The notes beneath the pieces were generated by a model, which did not search any database, was not told the DNA's origin, and was given only the letters and a program-made list of their open reading frames with translations. From Muribaculaceae bacterium (GTDB lineage: Bacteria > Bacteroidota > Bacteroidia > Bacteroidales > Muribaculaceae): 50,973 bases of DNA. The position numbers and the translations under genes are program-made. Location: assembly GCA_029060725.1 (NCBI GenBank), contig JAIDTL010000072.1, positions 3,258 to 54,230 on the forward strand, read 5' to 3'. Positions 44,411 through 50,973 of the stretch are shown in pieces (within the stretch, counting starts at the first letter, position 1; each line of letters begins with the position of its first letter).

Positions 44411-44433
44411 GTTTTTTGGAGAAAATTTTAGTC

Positions 44434-44835
44434 CTATTTTTCCAAAGAGGTCCGCATAACACATGTAGAAGGAAATCGCTTAGGCCGCTCGCTTGACCAA
44501 TCCACACGACGCTTATCCACTGCTATATTCACCGCCGGATCAGGGTCCATCACAATTTTCAGCGTCTTCTTGGGCATTGACATGAATCCGTAGGTGGCAT
44601 CATACATCCCTTCTGAGCGAGCCGTGATGGTCAGAGGGAACAATGAGGGGGTAAACGAGAGACACCCCTTCCTGTCTGCTTCAAAATTGACAATGGTGTC
44701 CGGATATTCCACAGCCAACTTGGCAAACGCGATGGGAGAGCGATTGCCGCCATTGATTACCTTTACTTTTATATTGTCTTTAGCAGCAGAGGATAATGCT
44801 GTCAATAATATTATAAGCAATAATGATTGTCTCAT
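44434..44835 (-). CDS. Small secreted protein with carboxypeptidase-regulatory-like fold
   Basis: A 133-residue protein. Residues 1-18 are a signal peptide (LLLIILLTALSSAAK). NIKVKVINGGNRSPIAFAKL, followed by ADRKGCLSFTPSLFPLTITA, resembles the CarboxypepD_reg-like beta-sandwich, in which an inner 'A.v...D..G.f.f' pattern is typical. The last ~35 residues are basic. It sits alone between the sdhC promoter and fabF. No specific role can be given. Confidence 0.7.
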   Translation of the reverse strand: MRQSLLLIILLTALSSAAKDNIKVKVINGGNRSPIAFAKLAVEYPDTIVNFEADRKGCLSFTPSLFPLTITARSEGMYDATYGFMSMPKKTLKIVMDPDPAVNIAVDKRRVDWSSERPKRFPSTCVMRTSLEK

Positions 44836-44878
44836 ATTCAGTTAGTTATTTAAAGAAACATCCGGCACTATATCAAAT

Positions 44879-44908
44879 AGCGGCTTCACGCAAGTGCCTG
44901 AAGCCGCT
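44879..44908 (-). terminator. Probable terminator after fabF
   Basis: AGCGGCTTCA (44879-44888) and TGAAGCCGCT (44899-44908) make a perfect 10-bp stem with a 10-base loop, 23 bases past the fabF stop. The following T run on the minus strand is weak (ATTTGATA). Confidence 0.6.
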
Positions 44909-44931
44909 TAAAACATTATAACAGGATTATT

Positions 44932-46194
44932 TTAATCCTTATATTTTTTGATGATTAGAGCAGCGTTGTGTCCGCCAAATCCAAAAGTATTGGAAAGAGC
45001 AGCGTTGATCTCGCGCTCCTGAGCCTTATTGAAGGTCCAGTTCATATTATAGTCAATTTCGGGGTCTTCGTCTCCTTCCTCATGGTTGATGGTAGGAGGA
45101 ACAATGTTGTCAGTGACAGCCTTAACAGTAAATACTGCCTCAAGAGCACCTGCGGCTCCAAGGAGATGGCCGGTCATAGACTTCGTTGAGCTCAAATTGA
45201 GCTTATATGCATGGTCGCCAAAGACTTTCTTGACAGCCTTAGCTTCGCTTACATCTCCTACGGGAGTAGATGTGCCGTGGAGGTTGATGTAGTCGATGTC
45301 TTCAGGCTTCATGCCGGCGTCGCGAAGAGCATTTTCCATTACAAGGGTTGCGCCAAGTCCTTCAGGATGCGTAGCAGTGATATGATAAGCATCAGCACTC
45401 ATACCGCCACCCGCAACTTCTGCATAGATCTTTGCGCCACGTGCCTTGGCATGCTCAAGCTCCTCAAGAACGAGGGCTGCGGCACCTTCTCCGATCACGA
45501 ATCCGTCGCGTGAGCCACTCATCGGGCGGGAAGCCTTGGAGGGCTCGTCATTGCGTGTAGACAATGCCTTCATTGAATTGAAGCCGCCTACTCCTGCAGG
45601 ATAGACTGCAGCCTCTGCGCCACCTGCCACAATTGCATCAGCCATACCGAGGCGAATGTAGTTGAAAGCATCTATGAGCGCATTGTTTGAAGAAGCGCAA
45701 GCCGATACCGTAGCGAAATTAGGGCCACGGAAGCCGTGGTCGATAGATATCTGACCGGCTGCGATGTCAGCAATCATCTTAGGAATAAAGAAAGGATTGT
45801 ATTTCGGACCATTATCCTTATTCATGGCGTAGTAGCCGGCTTCCTCCTCAAATGTATGAAGGCCACCGATACCGGCAGCAAAAATCACTCCGATACGGTT
45901 TTTGTCAAGGTTTTCATCTTCGAGACCTGCATCCTTAATCGCTTCATCAGCAGCGGTAAGAGCATACATAGCATACCTGTCAAGCTGACGTGCTTTCTTA
46001 CGGTCGAAATGATCTGCGGGTTCGAAATCCTTCACTTCGCAAGCAAACTGAGTCTTGAAGAGGGATGCGTCAAAATGTGTGATAGGGCCAGCTCCGCTGA
46101 CACCTTTCTTGGCGTTTTCCCAAGCGGTCGCAACGTCGTTGCCGATGGGAGTGAGGGCACCGAGGCCCGTAATTACAACTCTTTTTAATTCCAT
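44932..46194 (-). CDS. fabF: Beta-ketoacyl-ACP synthase II
   Basis: A 420-residue condensing enzyme from the ATG at 46194 (MELKRVVITGLGALTPIG); a frame to 46218 adds eight unlikely residues. The catalytic triad is visible: Cys in TVSACASSNNALIDA, His in NLHGTSTPVGD, and His in KSMTGHLLGAAGALEA. It extends acyl-ACP with malonyl-ACP. It follows acpP by 90 bases, and a long hairpin fills that gap. Confidence 0.96.
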   Translation of the reverse strand: MELKRVVITGLGALTPIGNDVATAWENAKKGVSGAGPITHFDASLFKTQFACEVKDFEPADHFDRKKARQLDRYAMYALTAADEAIKDAGLEDENLDKNRIGVIFAAGIGGLHTFEEEAGYYAMNKDNGPKYNPFFIPKMIADIAAGQISIDHGFRGPNFATVSACASSNNALIDAFNYIRLGMADAIVAGGAEAAVYPAGVGGFNSMKALSTRNDEPSKASRPMSGSRDGFVIGEGAAALVLEELEHAKARGAKIYAEVAGGGMSADAYHITATHPEGLGATLVMENALRDAGMKPEDIDYINLHGTSTPVGDVSEAKAVKKVFGDHAYKLNLSSTKSMTGHLLGAAGALEAVFTVKAVTDNIVPPTINHEEGDEDPEIDYNMNWTFNKAQEREINAALSNTFGFGGHNAALIIKKYKD

Positions 46195-46213
46195 ATACTT
46201 CACAAAATACAGC

Positions 46214-46264
46214 CTCAAGATCCGGTTTCCTCCTCATGCGAGGGGGAAACCATATTATCTTGAG
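46214..46264 (-). promoter_or_regulatory. Long hairpin between acpP and fabF
   Basis: CTCAAGAT (46214-46221) pairs with ATCTTGAG (46257-46264) as an outer stem. Inside, GGTTTCCTCCTC (46224-46235) pairs with the arm ending GGAAACC at 46251 over 12 positions with one mismatch, around an ATGC-type loop. There is no T run, so full termination is unlikely. Partial attenuation or RNA processing to keep ACP above FabF is a reasonable guess. Confidence 0.5.
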
Positions 46265-46284
46265 AGAAATGTGGGTTGTCGTGA

Positions 46285-46518
46285 TTAAACGTGTGCTTCG
46301 ATGTAATCGATAGCGTCACCTACAGTAGAGATCTTCTCAGCGTCCTCGTCTGGGATTGTGATTCCGAACACTTTCTCAAACTCCATGATGAGTTCTACAG
46401 TGTCGAGTGAATCAGCACCGAGGTCTGTGCTGAAGCCTGCTTCGCGTGTTACTTCGTTTTCGTCTACTGTGAGTTTCTCGACGATGATAGCCTTTACTCT
46501 GTTTTCGATATCAGACAT
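46285..46518 (-). CDS. acpP: Acyl carrier protein
   Basis: A 77-residue acidic protein. Ser37 in [15 protein letters not shown] is the phosphopantetheine attachment site. It carries growing acyl chains in fatty-acid synthesis. It is the first gene of acpP-fabF, with a TAGTTTTG -7 element about 53 bases upstream. Confidence 0.97.
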   Translation of the reverse strand: MSDIENRVKAIIVEKLTVDENEVTREAGFSTDLGADSLDTVELIMEFEKVFGITIPDEDAEKISTVGDAIDYIEAHV

Positions 46519-46570
46519 AATCTTGATAGTTTTGAGTTAGAAAAATTATATAGTTGTCGTTTTCAGAGTG

Positions 46571-46578
46571 CAAAACTA
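46571..46578 (-). promoter_or_regulatory. -7 element of acpP-fabF
   Basis: On the minus strand TAGTTTTG (46578-46571) matches TAnnTTTG. The expected -33 position holds only TTTCG, so the promoter is less complete than others in the window. Confidence 0.5.
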
Positions 46579-46722
46579 ATTAAAAAAATTCATATAGCGA
46601 AATTTTTTGCACAAATTTTTGATGTTTGTGCATAGTTTTTGGCGATTTTTACCTAAAAATTCTTATTTTTCACCCTAACTTACATCAAATATTATATTTT
46701 TCTTATTCATATTCCAAGAAAA

Positions 46723-46756
46723 GAGCCCTTAGGGTCCTTAAGTACTTTAAGGGCTC
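46723..46756 (-). terminator. Terminator after korAB
   Basis: A 9-bp stem (GAGCCCTTA/TAAGGGCTC), followed on the minus strand by TTTTCTT, lies about 30 bases past the korB stop. The stem is made of the 9-bp repeat units. Confidence 0.6.
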
Positions 46757-46776
46757 TAAGGGCTTTATGGGCTTTA
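46723..46776. repeat. Intergenic tandem repeat, 9-bp unit x6, forming the korB terminator
   Basis: Six 9-base units (minus strand TAAAGCCCA, TAAAGCCCT, TAGAGCCCT, TAAAGTACT, TAAGGACCC, TAAGGGCTC). They belong to the same family as the repeat after gpsA at 11672-11710. The last units contain inverted sequences, so GAGCCCTTA (46723-46731) and TAAGGGCTC (46748-46756) form a stem. Confidence 0.8.
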
Positions 46777-46785
46777 AAATCATTC

Positions 46786-47814
46786 TTACTCTACTGTCCA
46801 GGTGTCGGTGGTCTTGAGGACCATGTCGCGGAGTGAAGAGAAATTTTTCTTACCCTTCACTTCCTCAACTTGCGCCGCCACCTCTGCTTCGTAGGTAGGA
46901 GCTGAGTAATCTCGGATCACTCCGAGTGCCAGAGGAAGGTCGCGGCCATCCATCATGGCAAGCTGCTGCTGGAGGAAGTTGCTTTCGCAGTGTGCATCAT
47001 GCACGAGGACTTCGTCGATAGTATAACCGTCTTCCCCTATTGTCACTGCTTTCACATTGAATCCATCCTGCACAAGACCTTTCTCATGATTCTTGCCGAA
47101 GAGCATTTTCTCACCATGGCGGAGATAGATGGTATGGTCGTCGCGCACATCCTTGTCAACGATGTTGGCGTGGATTCCATTGTTGAATATCACACAGTTC
47201 TGAAGTATCTCTACTACAGATGCGCCTTTATGGCGAGCGGCTGCTTCCATAACGTCCACACTTATATCAAGGCCGACGTCGAATGAACGCGCAAAGAAAT
47301 TGCCACGGGCACCGAAACAAAGCTCTGCCGGAATGAACGGATCTTCAGTGGTGCCGTATGGGCTTGACTTGGAGATGGTCCCTCGGTCGGAAGTAGGGCT
47401 ATACTGACCTTTGGTCAGACCATATATCTTATTATTAAGGAGCAGCATGTTGATATCCACGTTGCGACGAACGGCATGGATGAAGTGGTTGCCACCAATA
47501 GCCAAGCCATCACCATCACCGGAAATCTGCCATACGGTCAACTCCGGTCGGGAAGTCTTCACTCCGGTTGCTATAGCTGCCGCACGGCCATGGATAGTAT
47601 GCATACCATACGTATTCATATAATATGGCAGACGAGAGGAGCAGCCAATACCGCTGACTACAACAGTATCTTTCGGAGCTATTCCAACACGAGCCATAGC
47701 CTTGTGAAGGGTATTGAGAATAGCATGGTCTCCACATCCGGGACACCAGCGTACACTTGCTCCATTCTTAAAGTCACCGGGAGCGAATATGCAATTGTTA
47801 TTTTCCATTGTCAC
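46786..47814 (-). CDS. korB: 2-oxoacid:ferredoxin oxidoreductase beta subunit (2-oxoglutarate type)
   Basis: A 342-residue thiamine-diphosphate subunit. RWCPGCGDHAILNTLHKA and SGIGCSSRLPYYMNTYG start the TPP domain. GDGDGLAIGGNHFIHAVRRN carries the GDG magnesium motif, and LLNNKIYGLTKGQYSPTS is typical of KorB. With the alpha subunit it converts 2-oxoglutarate and CoA to succinyl-CoA, reducing ferredoxin. ATG at 47808 (MENNNCIF) is an alternative start. It follows korA by 4 bases. Confidence 0.92.
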   Translation of the reverse strand: MTMENNNCIFAPGDFKNGASVRWCPGCGDHAILNTLHKAMARVGIAPKDTVVVSGIGCSSRLPYYMNTYGMHTIHGRAAAIATGVKTSRPELTVWQISGDGDGLAIGGNHFIHAVRRNVDINMLLLNNKIYGLTKGQYSPTSDRGTISKSSPYGTTEDPFIPAELCFGARGNFFARSFDVGLDISVDVMEAAARHKGASVVEILQNCVIFNNGIHANIVDKDVRDDHTIYLRHGEKMLFGKNHEKGLVQDGFNVKAVTIGEDGYTIDEVLVHDAHCESNFLQQQLAMMDGRDLPLALGVIRDYSAPTYEAEVAAQVEEVKGKKNFSSLRDMVLKTTDTWTVE

Positions 47815-47818
47815 CGGA

Positions 47819-49672
47819 TTATTTTTCGTTAATATGCTTGATTGTACCCTCTACGATCTCAGACACCATAAATGGCTGACCTTCGATCTTATTGATTCTC
47901 TTTATCTCAATACCGGGAAGTTTCTGCTGCAGATAGTCGGCAAACATACCTGTATTGAGTTCCGCCACGATGACATTCTTATATTTCTTTATTTCATCGA
48001 GCGCATTTGCAGGAAGCGGATTAATGTATCTGAACTGAGCGAGTGCCACCGGATGGCCATCCTTATTAAGCTGCTCGCAAGCTGTCAGCATGTGTCCGTA
48101 AGTGCCGCCCCAACCAATAAGAAGGGTATCGGCTGCTTTGTCTCCCTGGATCTCAAGCAATGGGATATCGTTGGCAATATTTGCCACTTTCTGACGGCGT
48201 GTCAACACCATCTTTTCATGGTTGGCCCCATCTGTTGAGATGACACTTGTCTTGGCGTCTTTCTCCAATCCACCTACACGGTGCATCGCACCCTCAGTGC
48301 CGGGCATAGCCCAATATCTGGCAAGTGTCTCATTATCTCTCATATAAGGAGTCCAGCCGGCTTCTACCATTTCTTTGCTGACATGAGGCACTTTAATGGC
48401 TGGATAATCTTCTTCTTCGGGAACTCTCCATGCACTCGATCCGTTGGCTATGAAGGCATCGGTAAGAAGGATAACCGGTGTCATGTGTTCAAGAGCAATG
48501 CGGGCTGCTTCAAACGCCATTGTGAAGCAATCCGTAGGACTGGCAGCTGCCACTACACAAAGAGGCGACTCGCCATTGCGTCCATAAAGAGCCTGCATAA
48601 GGTCGGTCTGCTCCGTCTTTGTGGGAAGACCGGTTGATGGTCCGCCACGCTGAACGTCGATGACCACAAGGGGAAGTTCTGCCATGACAGCAAGACCGAT
48701 ACCTTCGCTCTTAAGAGCCAAACCGGGACCGGAAGTGGAAGTGACGGCAAGATTTCCTGCGTATGAAGCTCCAATAGCTGAGCAAACGCCGGCAATTTCG
48801 TCTTCCATCTGACAAGCCTTGACTCCGAGGTCCTTGCGCTTTGCAAGCTCATGAAGAATATCAGTAGCGGGAGTGATAGGATAGCTGCCGAGGAATAGAG
48901 GAAGACCACTCTTTTCTGATGCCATTATCAAGCCCCAGGCAGTAGCTGTATTTCCATTTACATCGGTATATACACCCGGCCTTACAGCTTCGGTCTCGAT
49001 GCGATAAGTAGGCATAGAAGCGTGGGTGTTGTGTCCGTAGTCCCATCCTGCCTGCACCACCTTTGCATTTGCCTCATACACAGCCGGTTTCTTAGCAAAC
49101 TTAGCTTTGAGTTTATGAAGCACCCCTTCTACAGGGCGATCGAAAAGCCAACAAACGATGCCGAGTGCAAGCATATTCTTACACTTCATCATTGCCTTCT
49201 GATCCATGCCTGAGTCAGCAAGAGCCTCCTTCAGTATTGTTGTCATAGGCACGAGCATAATGTGGTCCGGGTCAATGCCGAGTTCAGTCACCGGATCATC
49301 TGTGGCATATTCTGCTTTTTTGAGATCAGCAGGACGGAAAGTGTCACTGTCGCAGATAATGATACCACCTTTCTTAAGATATCGAAGATTGGTCTTCAAT
49401 GCAGCCGGATTCATAGCGACAAGCACGTCTGCTTCATCGCCGGGCGTATGGACACCCTTACCGATATGCACCTGGAAACCACTCACACCGCTCAGCGAAC
49501 CTTGCGGAGCGCGTATTTCTGCCGGATAGTCAGGGAAGGTGGAAATTGTATTTCCTTCTCCTGCGCTCACATTGGAGAAAATATTGCCGGCAAGCTGCAT
49601 TCCATCGCCGGAGTCTCCTGAAAATCTTACCACCACGCTATCTTTCGTGATGACATCTGTGTTTGGCAACAT
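47819..49672 (-). CDS. korA: 2-oxoacid:ferredoxin oxidoreductase alpha subunit with fused gamma domain
   Basis: A 617-residue protein. Residues ~1-190 are the gamma domain (VVRFSGDSGDGMQLAGNIFS, IRAPQGSLSGVSGFQVHIG). From ~205 comes the alpha (pyrimidine-binding) domain: AWGLIMASEKSGLPLFLGSY, YPITPATDILHELA, and TSGPGLALKSEGIGLAVMAE. The C-terminal domain II contains LLIGWGGTYGHMLTACEQLN. The gamma-alpha fusion is usual for 2-oxoglutarate and related oxidoreductases in Bacteroidetes. Pyruvate or branched-chain substrates cannot be excluded. It is the first gene of korAB. Confidence 0.93.
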   Translation of the reverse strand: MLPNTDVITKDSVVVRFSGDSGDGMQLAGNIFSNVSAGEGNTISTFPDYPAEIRAPQGSLSGVSGFQVHIGKGVHTPGDEADVLVAMNPAALKTNLRYLKKGGIIICDSDTFRPADLKKAEYATDDPVTELGIDPDHIMLVPMTTILKEALADSGMDQKAMMKCKNMLALGIVCWLFDRPVEGVLHKLKAKFAKKPAVYEANAKVVQAGWDYGHNTHASMPTYRIETEAVRPGVYTDVNGNTATAWGLIMASEKSGLPLFLGSYPITPATDILHELAKRKDLGVKACQMEDEIAGVCSAIGASYAGNLAVTSTSGPGLALKSEGIGLAVMAELPLVVIDVQRGGPSTGLPTKTEQTDLMQALYGRNGESPLCVVAAASPTDCFTMAFEAARIALEHMTPVILLTDAFIANGSSAWRVPEEEDYPAIKVPHVSKEMVEAGWTPYMRDNETLARYWAMPGTEGAMHRVGGLEKDAKTSVISTDGANHEKMVLTRRQKVANIANDIPLLEIQGDKAADTLLIGWGGTYGHMLTACEQLNKDGHPVALAQFRYINPLPANALDEIKKYKNVIVAELNTGMFADYLQQKLPGIEIKRINKIEGQPFMVSEIVEGTIKHINEK

Positions 49673-49733
49673 ATATATTCTGTTTTATAAATATTCAATC
49701 TTCGATACCCGAGAATCTATCGAATTGTGACTG

Positions 49734-49765
49734 CAAAGTTAATTGATATTTTCAAGATTACCAAA
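49734..49765 (-). promoter_or_regulatory. Promoter of korAB
   Basis: Minus-strand TTTG (49765-49762) and TAACTTTG (49741-49734) with a 20-bp spacer match the Bacteroidetes consensus, 62 bases before the korA start. Confidence 0.7.
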
Positions 49766-49780
49766 ATAAGAATGAATAAA

Positions 49781-49809
49781 AACGGACATTTTTCAAGAAA
49801 ATGTCCGTT
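49781..49809 (-). terminator. Intrinsic terminator after deoC
   Basis: AACGGACATTTT (49781-49792) and AAAATGTCCGTT (49798-49809) form a perfect 12-bp stem with a 5-base loop. On the minus strand TTTTATTC follows. It lies between deoC and the korA promoter. Confidence 0.85.
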
Positions 49810-49856
49810 CATCCCCCTATATCAGGGTATATATACTATAAATATGCAATTTATAA

Positions 49857-50741
49857 TCAGAAATATTTAATTTCTGAACCTTCGAGTGAGGAAAGGACGG
49901 CGTTGGCAAGGGAGCTGGCGCCGATACGGAAGAGATCGTGGCAGAGCCATTCGTCGCCGAGCACTTCCTTGACTATGGCATAGTATTTCAGCGCTTCTTC
50001 AGTGGTACGAATTCCTCCTGAGCACTTGAAGCCAACCTTGCGGCCCGTAGCCTGATAATATTCCTTTATGCATTGGCACATTACCCACGCTGCTTCGAGG
50101 CTTGCCCCGGGATAAATCTTGCCGGTAGAAGTCTTGAGGAAGTCAGCTTCGCTATAAAGGGAGAGTAAGGACGCTCTTCGGATATCCTCTGCTGTCTTCA
50201 GGAGTCCACTCTCAAGGATCACTTTGAGCTTTGCGCCTCGGGCAGCATGCTTCATCTCAATGATCTCATCGCAAAGGCCTTCATAGTCGCCGTCTTTGTA
50301 CATGCCGACAGGGAACACGATGTCGACTTCATCTGCTCCTCCGAGAACTGCCATTGCCACATCAGCCACCTTCACTTCAATGAATGTCTGGGCACTTGGG
50401 AAACAACCGGCAACGACTGCCACGTCTACTCCGGGCACATCAAGTGTATTGCGCACCACTTCAGCAAAGTTGGAGTATACGCATATTGCTGCCACATTCT
50501 TGTATTGAGGATAGTCGCTATCGAAATTATTAACTTTTTCGGTAAACGCTACGACGCTTTTCACACTGTCTTCAGTAGCAAGTGTGGTGAGGTCGATTGA
50601 ATTCAGAAGGAATTCATAGACTTCCTTTGAAGCGTATTTGTCTGCCTCTTCCACTATCTTATTAACTTCAGCCTTAACGACTTCATCATCGCCTGTCACT
50701 TTTGACGCCGCGATCACTTCTTGATATTTGTCCATGGTCAA
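49857..50741 (-). CDS. deoC: Deoxyribose-phosphate aldolase
   Basis: A 294-residue class I aldolase splitting 2-deoxyribose 5-phosphate into glyceraldehyde 3-phosphate and acetaldehyde. The Schiff-base lysine lies in ADFLKTSTGKIYPG; LKVILESGLL and GFKCSGGIRTTEEAL give the other active-site lysine and phosphate-site residues. It is somewhat longer than E. coli DeoC because of an N-terminal helical part of about 40 residues. It has its own promoter at 50826-50857 and terminator. Confidence 0.94.
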   Translation of the reverse strand: MTMDKYQEVIAASKVTGDDEVVKAEVNKIVEEADKYASKEVYEFLLNSIDLTTLATEDSVKSVVAFTEKVNNFDSDYPQYKNVAAICVYSNFAEVVRNTLDVPGVDVAVVAGCFPSAQTFIEVKVADVAMAVLGGADEVDIVFPVGMYKDGDYEGLCDEIIEMKHAARGAKLKVILESGLLKTAEDIRRASLLSLYSEADFLKTSTGKIYPGASLEAAWVMCQCIKEYYQATGRKVGFKCSGGIRTTEEALKYYAIVKEVLGDEWLCHDLFRIGASSLANAVLSSLEGSEIKYF

Positions 50742-50825
50742 AATAATTCATAATGCACAATGCATAATTCATAATTAATAGGGTCTATAATGAGGATATC
50801 AGTCATTAGAGAGCCATATTTGATG

Positions 50826-50857
50826 CAAAAATAGGGAAAAATATGGAGTGATGCAAA
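50826..50857 (-). promoter_or_regulatory. Promoter of deoC
   Basis: Minus-strand TTTG (50857-50854) and TATTTTTG (50833-50826), spacer 20 bp, match the consensus. A leader of about 85 bases follows, including an AT-rich stretch with repeated ATAATTCATAATG-like words. Confidence 0.65.
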
Positions 50858-50946
50858 TTTTTTGTCCGAAACATTAAACCAAATATACGTCAAGTGGGTT
50901 TTAATAGGTGAAAACTGATTTAGAAACCCTTTAAATTTATCTGACT

Positions 50947-50973
50947 ATGAAAAAATACAGATGTGAAGTATGC
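50947..50973 (+). CDS. Start of a rubredoxin-like protein (partial)
   Basis: The last 27 bases read ATG to the edge as MKKYRCEVC. This is the usual N-terminus of rubredoxins and of rubredoxin domains, where CxxC is the first half of the iron site. Only nine residues are visible, so rubrerythrin-like or fused forms remain possible. Confidence 0.55.

Overview
The window reads as a chromosome segment from an anaerobic Bacteroidales bacterium, most likely near Muribaculaceae (an inference from gene content and style, not a search). Support comes from the Bacteroidetes promoter form TTTG/TAnnTTTG ahead of many genes, a menaquinone-type succinate dehydrogenase/fumarate reductase of three genes, a 2-oxoacid:ferredoxin oxidoreductase, a PorZ-like type IX secretion protein, a SusCD-free galactoside cluster, and Bacteroidales-style secreted proteins with short conserved C-terminal tails.

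Layout. (1) 1-2.85 kb: AT-rich accessory DNA with two minus-strand genes: a cut-off coiled-coil protein with DNA-identical 36-residue repeats, and a 572-residue protein joining an HNH-like motif to hydrophobic C-terminal segments. This DNA lies directly beyond the 3' end of a tRNA-Leu(CAG). (2) 3.2-6.1 kb: an orphan HigA-like antitoxin in front of an AGCS amino-acid symporter, then convergent tsaE-birA. (3) 6.25-8.9 kb: a secreted WG-repeat/coiled-coil/caspase protein. (4) 9.1-22.8 kb: housekeeping genes lysS, gpsA, pgi, a GT2 glycosyltransferase with a glutaminyl-cyclase-like lipoprotein, tyrS, ruvB, a flippase, an S24/LexA-like regulator and leuS. (5) 22.9-29.5 kb: one ORF joining RdgB to a PorZ-like propeller, then trmB, mrp, panB and a GNAT. 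(6) 29.5-35.5 kb, minus strand: PagL-like outer-membrane deacylase, galM, galK, GH2 beta-galactosidase. (7) 35.8-40.4 kb: a tandemly duplicated pair of secreted-protein genes, each pair with its own duplicated promoter region, embedded in hairpin repeats and a 58-bp tandem repeat. (8) 40.5-50.7 kb, minus strand: sdhCAB, a small secreted protein, acpP-fabF, korAB, deoC; a rubredoxin-like gene starts at the right edge.

How the parts fit: glycolysis/phospholipid entry (pgi, gpsA), CoA and fatty-acid synthesis (panB, birA, acpP, fabF), translation (three aminoacyl-tRNA synthetases, tsaE, trmB) and anaerobic respiration/oxidative-branch carbon flow (sdhCAB, korAB) are ordinary. The unusual content is the accessory pair at the left edge, the RdgB-PorZ ORF with a signal peptide in its middle, the duplicated secreted cassette with shared tails, and a striking set of short tandem repeats (8, 9, 10 and 14 bp units) filling intergenic gaps, three of whose unit families recur at two separate gaps.
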